Source: Oenanthe sinensis (taxonomy: Eukaryota; Streptophyta; Magnoliopsida; Apiales; Apiaceae). Taken from it: DNA of 64,000 nt. This document shows, piece by piece, positions 33,274 through 45,843 of this stretch (position 1 is the first letter of the stretch; every line of letters begins with the position of its first letter). The stretch is taken from positions 8,701,886 through 8,765,885 of the forward strand of contig CM053800.1 of assembly GCA_028671895.1 (NCBI GenBank), written 5' to 3'. The position numbers were made by a program, and so were the translations under genes. The notes below the pieces were generated by a model that did no database searches, was not told the DNA's origin, and saw nothing but the letters and a program-made list of their open reading frames with translations.

Positions 33274-34640
33274 TCAAGAATCTTCTGGGCTCATATAATC
33301 ATCTGGATCTGAAAATTGATCAGCATCTGCAACAGTCTGATCACCTAGACTCTTGGACTCTGCACCCTGCAACTTGTTGATTGCTTGTTCCCAATTCTTC
33401 ATAGCGACATTTGCAAGTCCTGTCAAATTGCAATCATCACCATCCATCCTCTTAGCAGCTTGCCGAGACTCTGGTTTAGCCATCTTTCCAGCAACAATCT
33501 CTTTTAAAGACTTAATCTCTGCAACCAAGGTGTCAATCTTCTGACCCAGACATTTAATATCAACACTTATGCTGGTATTCTCATACCTTAATCCCTTAGC
33601 TAGTGCTTCAAACTTACCAACAATGTCATTACCAGATTATTCAATAGCAGGTATAGAAGGAGTAAAAAATTCCATCCGGATCAGTTGTCCATCCTTTTCC
33701 ACTTTCAAGTGAGACTGGGCTAAGCTTTTAGCATAAAGAAATTCTTTCACAGTTACTTTCTCAGTTTCATTAAATACAACACCATACCAATCAAAAACTC
33801 GGGTTAAAAGCAAACCATAAGGCAACCTAGTTGATTGACTACCTTCAAAAACTTCCATCATATTTCTCAAAATCAAGTCAGATAAATCAAACTTTTTTTC
33901 ACATAACAACATAGTAACAACCTCTACATCTTAACAACTAAAATTTGACCTGCTTCCCAAGCGAGGAAAAATATTCGTAATACAAACTTTAAACAACAAA
34001 TTAGCCATAGGGAGTACCAAAGCAGTAGTAAACTCTAAAATGCCATGCAGACCTCTCATAACTTTTAACTAGTCTAAAGGGGAAAAATCATCAAAAGCAA
34101 CAAACCCCTTTTTAGTGAACACAGACACATCAGATGGGTTCTCAATACGCAAAATAGAGTTCAAGACAGGCTTATTCAAGGTTAGTTTCTTATCTTGCAC
34201 ATAAGAGACAGTTTCCAAACTTTTCAGTGGTTAAATTCGCATAAAACTCTTGTGCGAACTCAGGGTAACACTCATCGGGTAAATCTAACAAAAATGATTC
34301 AAACCCTAAATTTGCAAAAAACTTAATAGAGCCAAAGTTTTAGGAAGCCTTACCAGAAATCGAACGTCCATAAATGATCTTCCGATTTGATAGATCTAGG
34401 GTTTTGAACCTGGTTTCCATCTCTCCTGAACTAAACCTCAAACATCGCTTCAGTCTTTTCGCCTTAGACCCTTCACGTTTACTTGAGCGACCAATACCAG
34501 ACACTTCCTCTTCACTATCAAGCATAACTGATTCCAGTGGTAAAATCATCATCTTCATCGATCAATTTCCTCTTGAGTTTATTCACCTTTGGACCTTGAC
34601 TCGCTGTGGTAGCCTTCATTTTCCTTGTTTGATGCTTAAT
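33274..34640 (-). pseudogene. accessory (envelope-position) ORF of element A
   Basis: ORF between pol and the 3' LTR of a SIRE-like copia element; its role is unknown. It begins near 34620 with MKATTASQGPKVNKLKRK and an acidic/basic region. It then shows a block around 34230 with EFYANLTT, a hallmark of the plant 'putative transposon protein' domain that is common in retroelement extra ORFs. Next comes DLILRNMMEVFEGSQSTRLPYGLLLTRVF and YGVVFNE, and it ends in a coiled coil (LVAEIKSLKEIVAGK). At least two frameshifts and several stops between 34330 and 33910 break it. Confidence 0.65.
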
Positions 34641-35149
34641 TATGATGATAGAGACTGATATAGCAATTGAGAGAGAATATTTGTTGATGCAAATATTAAT
34701 TAGACTCGATCTGATTTGTTGGCGTGGATATAGGTAGTTAAAGATCCGTGAGTGAAAAAGATCAACTATTCCTATTTTAATTGATTATAAAGGAGTATTT
34801 TTCGGATAAAAGCAAGATAAAACCCTCCCTCTAAAAATATTTAGCATTTTAAAATAAATAACTTAATTATCAATTACGCACATAATCAGATAATGACTAT
34901 CATTTAAACAAATGTATCTTAATTAAAAACTGAACAGACGAGATAATTCAAAATTTGAATTAATCAATTATGACAAGTCTAGGATTATACACAATCAAGC
35001 ACGTTATTCAAGTAAGTGGAAAAAAATTATGTTTACGCAGACCATTTAACAAAGAGCAACCAATTGTACACGCTTAATTTAACACATAAATCAATTAATT
35101 AAAATAAGAACAAATATTCAATTATTTTAGCAGTAAGTTGAGACACAAG

Positions 35150-35702
35150 AAAAACCTGGTGTCAGCTTGCTAATTGGATGTTGCACATTCTAACTTCTCT
35201 TCTAATGTTAGAAAATATTTCTTCTACCAGTGGCTTTGTAAAGATGTCAGCGAGCTGGTATTCAGTAGGAACAAATATCAACTTGATCTTCCCTTTTGCC
35301 GCATTGTCTCTCAAGAAATGGTGTCTAACATCAATATGCTTGGTTCTTGAGTGATTGACAGGATTATTTGAAATGTTGATAGCACTTATGTTGTCATAAT
35401 AGATTGAAATCCTTCCACATTTGATTCAAAAATCCCTTAATGTTTGTATCATTTGAGAGCGACAGCTGTCAGCTGCCAAGTACTCTCCCTCAGCTGTTGA
35501 TAAAGTATTAGAGTTTCATTTCTTGTATTGCCAAGTCACCAACCTGCATAATATGCATCACTAAAAATGTAAAAAGACCACTTGTACTTTTCCTATCAGT
35601 ATGACAACCTGCATAATCTGCATCACTATACCCAACAAGATCAAATGCAGTTATGATAGGATAAAATAAAGTCAATTTTATAGAACCACTTAAATATTTA
35701 AA
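35150..35702 (-). pseudogene. RNase H C-terminal part of element A pol
   Basis: Copia RNase H, segment after the CACTA insertion on the - strand. YLSGSIKLTLFYP, VGYSDADYAGCHTDRKSTSG and, after frameshifts, RHHFLRDNAAKGKIKLIFVP and LADIFTKPL lead to the end of pol near 35160. The reading continues exactly from 41344 once the 5641-bp CACTA and one copy of the AAA duplication are left out. Confidence 0.85.
35700..35702. repeat. AAA target duplication, left copy
   Basis: AAA precedes CACTACA, and AAA follows the other end at 41344-41346. Three bases is the CACTA standard. Confidence 0.6.
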
Positions 35703-35719
35703 CACTACAAGGAAAACTG

Positions 35720-36430
35720 AAACAGACAACGGCTTTTCCCCGTTGTCTGACACCCTGTTTGCCCGTTGAGTATTGAGGCGCCGTCTGATATGCACCTTAG
35801 ATAACGGTACGCTAACTGTTATCCAAAGGATAGCAAGACAACGCCTTATGTTCTAGAAACCGTTGTATAACACCTAGAAACAACAACGCTATGCTTAAAA
35901 ACACTTGTGTGAAATGAAGTCAGTCAAGTGTTTTAAAATTAACATATGTTGTTATTCAAGGGTTAAGACAATGGTTCCTTAAATAGCAAGAGTTGTTTTA
36001 TCAAAAGTTACACAACAGTTTTATAAATGAATATCATTGTTGCATAGGTGAATCCACAAATGTTTTTAGAAAAAAATGCAACACATGAGAGCCTTTCACA
36101 CAACAGTTTGTTATTCAAGGAACGGTTGTTGTAGTCCCTACAGACAAATCTTTACTTTGTTTTGAAGTGTTGTTACAACTCTAACACACAACAGTTTATA
36201 AATAGAAAATGTTGTCTAAATGACAAGGATACGAGGGTTTTTATTATATTTTTTGTTGTGTTTCTTTTAGTTAGACAATGGTTTCTTTCTTTCAAATGCT
36301 TTTATTTGTTAATTTGCACAATACATATTTCTAAAAGAACATTTGTCTCAATATATAGGATACAATGCAATCTTTATTTTAATTTTTACACACAATAGTT
36401 TTCTTATTTAGAACAACTATTGTCAACACA
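35720..36430. repeat. left subterminal repeats of the non-autonomous CACTA
   Basis: Repeated ACAACGGTT, ACAACAGTTT and TTGTTGT-type motifs in both orientations. Same family as 40850-41335. Confidence 0.7.
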
Positions 36431-37769
36431 ACAAAGCTCTAAACTTAAAACTGAATAAAAATATAGTATTTATGCTACACAAATGTTATCAATTTTAAGT
36501 TAAAACAAGAGTAGTTAATTCAAAGGGCTAGAGGATATCGTGTATAATATTGTCAACGCTTGGGTTTTGTAGGTTGGTTACTGAGCTCCAGCTTTGCTTT
36601 ATTTACTTTATCTAGTCTTTCCATGTGTATTCCCACTTGGTTCGTATGCCCCTGCTCTACTTTTTCTTAACTTTCCATTTCAGAAAAGATGCATTCTTCG
36701 AAGTACTCTATCATATTATAATCAAACGTTAACAGGAACGATATTTTAAGATAGGTAAGAAATGTCATATCTAAAATAATAAGATTGTGTACATAACAAA
36801 AGAACTAAAACCAACTAGAATAACATATATTGTCTTAAATCAAGTACTTGTCCACTATTTAACCAAACCTTAAATACAAAAGCTTCTAAAACGAGATCAA
36901 TGCTCAACTGTCAAAATTAGCATCAAATGAGCATTTCCTTAAGTAATAATCTAAGAAGTTCACATAATATAAGCATATATCACAATATCAACATATATAC
37001 AAGTATGCACAACCTATTTGATCATAGAAAATAAAATCTAATATGGCATTAAATAATATGCAACCAAATTCACATATAATTGTGCAATTCATGCTGGACA
37101 TGATCCTCCAACTTTATTAAATTCATGATATGGTCAACTATGCCAATTTGTCAAATTTCTATAATGCAGTTGAGTAAAAAAACAACGCAAACAAAATTAA
37201 AAATAAGCCTTATTATGATTTTATTGGGTCAATGATCAAATTAAAGTAAAGTATTTACATTCATATTGCTACAATGTTAACCACAAATTTATAAGATCTA
37301 ATATAATCTAATGTTACTTGTTATGCATAACTTCTAAGAAACAAGAAAAATGAGGGCAAAAAAAGAAGTTCGAGGAGTACTATAGACTCATTGCTAGCAT
37401 TTTCCATGAATCTGTTAAGTACTGCAAACACTCTATAAAAAGGTGCAACCAAGGAAATGTCATTAAAGACGAAAAATAGCAGAAATTGAAATACAAAGCA
37501 GAGAACTCTAAAATATACAAATATATTGTAATGGTAAACATAAAAGAAACAGAGGCATAATATGTGGCAGTTCAAAAGCAAACAGAAAAATAAAAATTCC
37601 TGGAGTAAGAATAATGAATTGCGTCACACTAAAAACAGAGATTAGAGCATAGAGATTTTCTAGCTCAGATTAGAAAAGTAGTCTAGTTAATCTACTAATA
37701 AGGATACTTATAACTCAAATTTACACTATACTTAAATGTAGATGTATTAAAAATGAGTGGAAGACTTAC

Positions 37770-37978
37770 AGTATGAAAAGGAAAGTCTTCTACTTCAAGC
37801 ATGTGTACAACCTGCCCCATCTTTGGCCGCTTCAGAGGATCAAAGTCTATAAAATAGAGGCATACCAGGAATGCGGCATCAATGCCCTAGGTATTGAATG
37901 CACCTCAATGAGACTATCGACTAACTCTTCTCCATGATAACTTTCAACGATAACTTTAAACTAATCAACCAAGTTTAC
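37770..37978 (-). pseudogene. captured receptor-like kinase exon (C-terminal kinase lobe)
   Basis: A 209-bp exon with an AG acceptor (CATTGCAG) and a GTAAGT donor on the - strand. It reads NLVD-stop-FKVIVESYHGEELVDSLIEVHSIPRAL in one frame, then FLVCLYFIDFDPLKRPKMGQ and VVHMLEVEDFPFHT in another. These match the end of the kinase domain in plant receptor-like kinases (VDP..., KRPKMSQVVHMLE, then EYPFR). The internal stop (TGG to TAG) and the frameshift show it is not a working kinase. It lies inside the non-autonomous CACTA, so it is most likely transduplicated host DNA. Confidence 0.8.
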
Positions 37979-38089
37979 CTGCAATGTGGGAATTGAATAT
38001 AATATGATAAACATGGTGTTAATCCATATAATAACAGAAAGGGAGAAAGAACATGGAAAAAAATTGCTATTTACCTCTCTGGGAGCTCT

Positions 38090-38135
38090 ACAATAATCAA
38101 CTAGATTTCTTACTAGTAAGAATTTCTAGTAAATT
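38090..38135 (-). pseudogene. possible further kinase exon
   Basis: On the - strand it reads KNLVDYCRAPRE before a GTAAAT donor, similar to the KNLVRLLGYC block of receptor-like kinases. It lies between the two better exons in the right order. Too short to be sure. Confidence 0.35.
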
Positions 38136-38817
38136 TCCATGAGTAGAACACTAAAATATATGCATCACTCCCTTCATTAAGCATCTATGTACTTGCATAA
38201 AGGATTAAAGTATGTTAAGCCCTGAGCTCCTTGAAATTGAATCCACTTGTTTATGTTATAGAATTCAATAACCATACTAAAAGACGAGACAACTTATGAG
38301 GAAACTAAATTGAATTGAATAAGGAACGATACAGTAAGTAATCAACCCTACAAGGTTCTTATGCCTTTAAGGGTATTGTAGTTCATATTCATACTACTAA
38401 TATAGAGCAATCAAATTAAACAACCAAAAAAATCATATAGCGCAATTCATATGTGCACATAATTGTTTATGAACTCTATGCTGTTGTAAGTGGAGACTGA
38501 AATTAAAGTAGGCAGACAAGTTGTGTAGTTTAATAAACACACGATTCCATCTCATAGAGCTCTTCTCGAAAAGACAACAACCTTACCAAACCTAAACTAT
38601 CCAGTATAGGTTCTCCCATTCGAAAGAAAGATATAGAGAGGTGAATATATAAGCAAATACGAGAACTTCCCAAAACCAAACAAAATTAACTCCCAGAAGA
38701 ACACCAACAAATTAAAATAGAACACAAACAACCCAGATCTAAAAGAAACTTAAAGTCATAATCTAAAACTTAAACCAGCAATTAAATGAATGAATTAATG
38801 AATAAACGAAAACTCAC

Positions 38818-38895
38818 TTCTTATTCATGAGATTCTTGACATCAACAACAAAGCCATCACTCAACCCACCTTTATACACATCTCCATAACCTATA
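38818..38895 (-). pseudogene. captured receptor-like kinase exon (ATP-binding loop)
   Basis: The - strand reads VNIGYGDVYKGGLSDGFVVD followed by VKNLMNKK, ending at a GTGAGT donor. It matches the glycine-rich loop and the invariant Lys block of plant receptor-like kinases (GYGVVYRG...GTVVAVKNLL). Gly and Lys positions are kept; Ala before Val-Lys reads Asp. Orientation and order agree with the C-terminal exon at 37978-37770, as expected for one captured gene with introns. Confidence 0.7.
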
Positions 38896-40850
38896 TTCAC
38901 ACTATACCACCACCCCCAACCTATATTCACACTCTCCGTGAACGCCGACAATGAATCACTTTGACTCGTACTCCACATGAGAGAAGAAGAAGATGTAGTG
39001 CCATGTGTGGTTGTTCTTCACCGACCAAACCAATAACACTCCCATAAATTAATTGTAAAGCCAATAGAGAGAGACCAAATACAAACCTTATAATGAATCC
39101 TTAATTTGTTAAATACAAACTCATAAATTCAAACAAAAGTCAGTTAGAAATAATTTACCCAAATGAAAGCCCTAAATCGGAACCCTAAATGAAAGCTCTA
39201 AGAAATCGAGTGTATCCGAGTTTATAATTGAATAACTAGGTTTGTAATATTGAATGTGTAATTGAGAGAAATAATATAATTTAGAGAAGAAGAGTGTGAA
39301 GCAGTGTTAATCGAGCAGCAAAGTACGGGAAAGTCGAACATTTGGGGGGAAGTCGAATGTTTGGGGGAAAGTTGAATGTTTGGGGAAAAGAAAGGGGGGA
39401 AAAGTACACAACTCCATTTTGTTTTGGGGGGAATATAAGCACTCATTTGTTTATCGTTTACACCGTGCTACTATATTAGTGCTATATTAATTTATACAAG
39501 TATATAAATATTGAAAACTTAAAATTATTTTTATATTTTATATTCAATAGTTCAATTAGTAACGGTTAAATTGAGATATTTTAATATTTAGTACAATTAC
39601 ATTAATTATATTATATATCAAATATCTAATATAAGTATATAAATTTAGGATATAATCTAAATATAATATTAGAAAAAGGGTTAATGAAACCAACTACAAA
39701 AAAATCTCAAGTTTGGTTATAAATTTATAGTATAAATATTATTATTTTTAGTGTTATATATTTTTAATTTAATACGGAGCTAATTATAGTATTATAAAAA
39801 ATCTCAATGTGCACATTCTAACTTTTAAACATAAAAACAAACTCATAACTCATAATATAAATTTGTTACAAAAATTAAATTTTATTTTAAAAAAACTACG
39901 AAAAAGACAACGGTTTTTACATTTAAAAACTGTTGTCTTCATACAACACATACAAGACAATTGCTAAAAAAATTGTTATTTGTTTAACAGTAAAGGACAA
40001 AAATTACCTTTTTATAATAAGACGAAAAATGTTTCTAGAAGATTTTTTAATATTTTTGTTAAAAAAAGCACACAAAATAAATTTAAAAATACTAATTTTT
40101 TTTACACATCACAAACATCGAAATATCTTAACATCCGTACGGTTGGATCATCGAAAAAATTAATTTTAATTTAATAAGAAAGAAATTATAGATTTATCAT
40201 AAACTCAATACCTACTTCTTAACTCGTTCATATAAAATGTATACTCATATTGTTCGAATTACAAAACTATTACTTATTATTAACAAACTATATACATTTA
40301 TATGTATCCATATTATAAAATTGTAAAATTTTAATTTATTTTGTCTTTGTAAAATGAGTTAATATTTTAAATTTTAATTTTTTACAAAAACTTAAACCTG
40401 TATTCATAATTTTAATTATAATAACGTGCATACATAATTATTTCGCTCTTGTAATATATCATATAATTTTAATGTAATTTATTATTTATAATTAGTAAAA
40501 TGAGAATTATGTATTTAATTATGTATATGTACTAATATATATATTTTGCTAGTAATTAGTAGATAATTTATGGTTCGAATAAGAGTTATTAATATATTTT
40601 CTTGTTTAAAAGTTAGGATATAAGCATTAGGAATTTTTATAAAACTATAATTAGCTCCATATTAAATTAAAAATATTTTTTTCGATAATCAAACCGTACC
40701 GATGTTAAGATCTTTTGGTTTTAGTTATGTATAAAAAAACTAAAATTTTTAAAATTTATTTTGTGTGTTTTTTAATTAAACTAATAAAATGTGTTTAAAA
40801 ATATTTTTCGTCTTATTATAAAAAGGTAATTTTTGTCATCTTCTGTGAAA
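38896..40850. other. rest of the non-autonomous CACTA body
   Basis: AT-rich. Includes three diverged copies of AAGTCGAATGTTTGGGGG at 39330-39400 and no recognisable coding sequence. 39460-40850 is mostly A/T with chance ORFs. Confidence 0.5.
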
Positions 40851-41335
40851 CAGACAACTGTTTTCACAAAAATTGTGTTGTATGAGTTAAACGAAGACAA
40901 TGGTTTTCTACGTAAAACCGTTGTAAAATAAACCGTTGTGTAGAGTTCTTACTTTGCACAACACAACATTGAAAAAGTGTTATCTGATGAGCTCTATCAG
41001 ACAACACAATATTGTGCTGTTGTGTGAAAACGTCTTACATAATGCCTCACAATAAACACTTATCTGATATCAACAACAGTTTCTTATAGAATTGTCTGAA
41101 GTCTATTCAAACAACAGCTTTATTAAACTGTTGTATGGAGCTATTGCTTTGCACAATACGACATATAAAAAGTGTTGTGTGATTGATTTTTTAGGCAACG
41201 GGTTTAAAACTGTTATATAACACATGGATTAGACAACAGTTTTTCGGGGGGTAAAATAAACCATTGTATGTTAATTCTGGACAATACTTTTTTCGCTGAA
41301 CGTTGTCTGATTGGTGTTGTCTGAAGCTGTTTTTC
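40850..41335. repeat. right subterminal repeats of the non-autonomous CACTA
   Basis: GTTGTCTGA, ACAACAGTT and GTTGTGTGA motifs, the mirror of the left array. Confidence 0.7.
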
Positions 41336-41343
41336 CTGTAGTG

Positions 41344-42840
41344 AAATATTCTCTTAACAACAATATAGTGGGACTCTTTAGGCTTACATTAAAATCTAGC
41401 ACATACATAAACTGCATACATTATGTCAGGTCTAGAGGTAGTAAGATAAAGTAAGTTACCAATCATACCTCTATATTTACGAATATCAACATCTCCACCT
41501 TTTTCATCTGTTGTCAGCTTGTTAGCTTGACTCATTGGTGTTAATTTTACCTTGACATTTTTAAAACCAAATCTCTTGAGTAGATTCTTGATGTATTTGG
41601 ATTGATGCACAAAGATACCATCATTGGTTTGTTTGACTTGAAGACCCAAAAAATAATTGAGACCCATCATGCTCATGTGAAACTCACCGTGCATGCACTT
41701 TGAAAATTACTCACACATGGCATCATTAGTTGATCCAAAAATAATAGCATCCACATAAATTGGAACAACAAGAATATCCTTACCATCAAGTTTAAGAAAT
41801 AAAGTTGGATCAATTTTACCTCAAATAAAGCCATTCTTGAGTAGAAACTTACTCAACCATTCATACCAAGACCTAGGAGCTTGTCTTAGTCTATATAATA
41901 CCTTTTTCAGTTTGTAGACATGATTTGGATACTTTTCATGCTCGAAGCCCGGAGGTTGTTTGACATAAACTTCCTCTTTGAGATAACCATTTAGAAATGC
42001 ACTTTTCACGTCCATTTAATGAAGCTTGAATTTCTTGTAACGTGCAAATGAAAGTAGTATTCTTATTGACTCTAGCCATGCAACAAGTGCATAAGTTTGA
42101 TCGAAATCAATCCCTTCTTGTTGATTGTAGCCTTGTGCAAAAAGCCTTGCCTTGTTTCTTGTAACTGTACTAAATTCATCAACTTTATTTTTGAAGACCC
42201 ATTTAGTACCAATGACTGATACATCTTTAGGCTTTTCCACAAGTTCCCACACATCACATCTCTTGAATTGATTCAATTCCTCTTGCATGGCCATGATCCA
42301 ATTCTCATCTTCCAATGCATCATTAACAATTTTGGGTTCCTCTTGAGCTATAAATGCTACAAAAGCATAGAAACTTGCTTTTCCTCTTCTAGTATTTACA
42401 CCCTCAGAATCATCACAAATAATTTGAGTTGGTGGATGATTCTTCACAGTTCTTGTAACTATGGATAGAGAATGTTAGGATATCTCTTCATGAACAACTC
42501 TAATAGGAGTAGTAGTACTTACTGTAGGAGTTTGTGTCCCTCCTAAAGTGAGTTTGGATAGCTATTCAATAGTATCATCTATTAAGATTGCAGTGTCAGT
42601 TGACCGATTGGATGTTCTAGCTTGATGATTGTCTGTCTATTGAGCAATAGATGTTGTAACAGCTTGCTCTGTTGTCTTATCAACTTGCTGACTACCTGAT
42701 GTTGCAGTAGCTTTTACATTCTGCCTTGGTAGATCTTCATCACCTGCATCATCTTCCTCATTTCTTGGCAGATCATTGTTAGGTTCATGAAATATAACAT
42801 CAATAGACTCATCAACAATGCGTTTCTTTAAAAATAAACT
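41344..42840 (-). pseudogene. reverse transcriptase region of element A
   Basis: Copia RT on the - strand. Right to left: ENWIMAMQEELNQFKRCDVWELV, GTKWVFKNKVDE, ARLFAQGYNQQEGIDFDQTYA, a stop, MDVKSAFLNGYLKEEVYVKQ, PPGFE, RQAPRSWYEWLSKFL, a stop, then VVPIYVDAIIFGST, MSMMGLNYFLGLQVKQ, MSQANKLTTDEKG and YRGMIGNLLYLTTSRPDIMYA. The active-site box reads YVDA in place of YVDD (codon at 41746-41748), so the polymerase would be dead even without the stops at 42016, 41821 and 41389. These three stops stand at family Gln, Arg and Gln positions. Confidence 0.88.
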
Positions 42841-43600
42841 CTATATGCTTTACTAGTTAAAGAATAACCAAGAAAAATTGCCTCCTTAGATTTTGTATCA
42901 AATTTGCCATCCCTGTCGATTTTCTTGAGGACAAAATACATTGAGTCAAAAACCTTGAAGTAACTGATGTTAGGTCTTTTGTTCTTCAATAGCTCATATG
43001 GAGTTTTCTCAAGAATATGCCTGATTACCACTCTGTTAAGAACAAAGAAGGCTATGTTCACTGCTTCTGCCCAGAAGCTCCTTGGCAGCTTATTTTCCTG
43101 CAATAAAGTTCTAGCAGTTTTCTCCAAAGACCTGTTCTTTCTTTCCACTACTCCATTCTGTTGTGGAGTTCTTGGTGCAGAGAACTCGTGGGTGATGCCC
43201 TTTTCTTCACAGTAAGTGACAAAATCTTTCTTGAATTCACCACATCGATCACTTCTTATACCTACAAGCCTGGTGTCCAGCTTGTTCTCAAGTACCCTAA
43301 TTAGCTTATCAAATTCTTTAAAAGTAGAATCTTTAGTACGAAGGAATAAAACCCAAGTAAAACGTGTATGATTATCAATAATAAAAAACCGTATTATTTA
43401 CCTCCAATACTTTTATAAGAATCTAGACCAAATAAATCTAGATGTAATAATTCTAAGGGTTTTGTAGAAGATACAACCTTTTAGGCCTTATGAGAACTTT
43501 GAATCTGTTTGCCCAATTGAAATGCATCACATACTTGTGTTTTGACATACTTCAATTTTGGCAATCCTCTCACGAGTTTCTTGCTAGATAATCTGTTGAG
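42828..43600 (-). pseudogene. integrase of element A
   Basis: Copia integrase core on the - strand. C-terminal blocks are clear in 43148-42828: MERKNRSLEKTARTLLQENK, PRSFWAEAVNIAFFVLNRV, KTPYELLKNKRPNISYFKVF and KEAIFLGYS. Upstream, in other frames, lie RSDRCGEFKKDF-type and AEEKGITHEF-type pieces. Broken into frames, not functional. Confidence 0.8.
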
Positions 43601-43605
43601 CAAGT

Positions 43606-44060
43606 CTATATGAGCATGACCAATCTTCTATGCCAAATTGTTGGATCATTGTCAACAGCAGCTAAGCAGCAAACTGTTTCCTGCAATTCAAAGTCTAAAA
43701 CATACACACTGTGTTCCATTCTAGCAACTAGAGGGTTAGTAGCAACAGTAATAACACACTTATCTTTATCAAAAACAACTGAATGACCATCATCATGCAA
43801 CTGACTTACACTAAGTAAATTATATTTTAAGCACTTAACATAATTAACGAACATTATCAATAAAGGTTATGTCATTACCTACTTTACCTTTTCCTAAGAT
43901 AAGAAGAGTCTTACTATCACCAATTGTGACACCGCTACCTTTCTTGAATTTGAGACTAATGAATTGAGTTTTGTCTCCACACATATGTCTTGTACATCCA
44001 CTATCAATGATCCATGATTTCGATTTGATCTTAGCAGCAAAACATATCTACAAAACAAAA
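43606..44060 (-). pseudogene. protease and GAG-pre-integrase region of element A
   Basis: The protease active site reads SWIIDSGCTRHMCGDKTQF (- strand, about 44025-43965), with the DSG triad intact. The next block (43860-43606) is the zinc-containing GAG-pre-integrase domain: KYNLLSVSQLHDDGHSVVF and TIWHRRL. gag and its Cys/His knuckle are not seen upstream, so the element is truncated there. Confidence 0.8.
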
Positions 44061-44290
44061 ACAACACTTAACCTTTTGATATCCATATTGGTTTGGGTTC
44101 TGATTGGTATGCAGCAAGTATATAAAGAACATTCAATTCATATTTCTTGATCCACTTTTGGACCACTTTGGAAGATGAATTATGTGTTCTTTATGTCCTG
44201 CTAGAACCATTTCAGCTAGCTATCTGTTTGTTCCGGTAAGCTGGCTTCCTGTCAGCTTCTTTCTGGTAAACTCTGGTAGCTCACCAATAT

Positions 44291-45843
44291 TTTGATGTAC
44301 ATAGTGGGAGAAATTAATTAACTATATATTCTAGCATTAAATCTTAGTAATCCGCTCTAGCACAAAGATTTGATTTACTTGTCAAAGAGAAGTATACCTC
44401 CACACATCCATGTAAAACAACGACCCTTTCAGATAGATTATTGGCCTCCATGACACTATTGTCATATTTCTTCAGCCCATTATTTCCATTGAAAGCCCAT
44501 TGTTTCCATTTATTGCTATGTTTCACAACCCCATTTATTGCTATGTTTTGAAACCCCAATGGAGATTATTACCCTATTGTTTCATCGCCAATGGAGATTA
44601 CTACTCTGTTGCTTCATCTGCTCAAACTATAACAAAAAAATAAGTTGTAAAATATTTTAGAACTCAAACAAATGAACTTTATATGAACTTCAGAGTTAAA
44701 ACAAAGCTGACTTACTTGGAGGTGATACTAAATATTTTGATTATTAGCATACAACCCATGATTCGAATTGCGTGTGTTCTTTGCTTTAAGAAACACTAGA
44801 TTTGCTTTCGAGCACCACCGAAATGAGCTCGTTGTAGATATAAACAAACAAAAAGTGAAGAAGGATGAACACAAAATCTCTCTAGTTTTGCATTTTACTT
44901 TGTAAAAAACCATGAACACGAAGCTAGGAGAGATGAACATGAACTATGGAAAAAAAAGTAGAGAATGATGCTCTCTAAATATGAACAAAGACTTAGTTTT
45001 TCTGGTTTTGGTGGAACTAGGGTCTGATTTCAATTTGAATTTTTGGGCATGTGTGTTTGGTTTTGTGGGTGAGAGGGAAATAAAAATTTGACCGGGGGAA
45101 TGAATTATTGGCCAAGAGGGGAAAGAGAGTACCAGGTAGGGGTAACTACCGTAATTAGCTAGGTCAAAAATTGAGGAAAAAATCTCAATTTTAATTAAAA
45201 TATTAAATATTTTCCAACAAAATAATATATATTGTTTCAATCAAATTTATGTTTTTTCACTATTTTAAAAATTTACAACTAAAATTCTTATGTATATAGA
45301 AAAATATTATTTTTAATATTGGATAAAAATATTATCTAAATTTGAAATTCAAGCAAATATTTTAAATATTATAAAGAGCTAACATCAAAAGTTAACAAGT
45401 TTTTTTTTTAAATTTCTACTAGTTTTGTTAAAAAATTGAATAAAATAAATTTTATTTTTATTATACATCAATAAAATATATAGATCTTGAAATTTGGGAT
45501 CATCGAATGTTTATTTAACTTGTAAACGTAAAACCCAAGAGCATTATGATGTTCGAGTCACAAAACTACTCCCTCTGTCCCTAATTATTTATTCTTCTTA
45601 ATTTTCAAGGCAAATTTATAAAAACTTTTCCAAACAATCCCTTGTATTAATATTTCCAATGTTTGACTAATTCAAACATACAAACAAATTTAAAATATTT
45701 TAGTTTAAATATTACTATTTTGTTACTATAAGATAAAAATTCAAACAAGCATCAAACATACAAACAAACATCTTATTACTTTTTTTACAGTGAGACAAAA
45801 ATTATTTCTTTACTATTTTGATCAGTTTTGTTAGAAAACATAC
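44291..45843. other. unassigned DNA between copia elements A and B
   Basis: No gene recognised. ORFs at 44344-44559, 44728-44940 and 44944-45240 (all -) have no familiar motif and are probably chance. At about 45570 ACTCCCTCTGTCCCTAATTA is a good Stowaway-type MITE end; its partner end was not found before element B begins, so it may be truncated. Confidence 0.5.

Larger units (their letters stand above)
35703..41343. mobile_element. non-autonomous CACTA element inside copia A, carrying kinase exons
   Basis: Ends are CACTACAAGGAAAACTG on the left and, on the other strand, CACTACAGGAAAAACAG on the right. Both ends are lined by ACAACGG/GTTGTCTGA-type subterminal motifs (35740-36420 and 40850-41335). 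No transposase frame is present, so it depends on another element. The middle contains at least two exons of a receptor-like kinase gene (37770-37978 and about 38818-38890, -). The ends differ in sequence from those of the 20.9-28.4 kb CACTA, so it is a different family. Confidence 0.9.
31674..44290 (-). mobile_element. copia element A (SIRE/Maximus-like), 5' truncated
   Basis: Ty1/copia element on the - strand. From right to left: protease, GAG-pre-integrase, integrase, RT, RNase H, accessory ORF, purine tract and 3' LTR (31674-32878). An extra ORF between pol and the 3' LTR is typical of SIRE/Maximus elements. A CACTA element (35703-41343) splits the RNase H region. gag, primer site and 5' LTR are absent right of about 44290. 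Frameshifts and stops make it non-autonomous. Confidence 0.85.

Noticed and set aside
37321..37581. Hydrophobic 86-codon - strand ORF inside the non-autonomous CACTA
   Set aside because: No motif and AT-rich; close to the kinase exons but not matching any kinase part I know.
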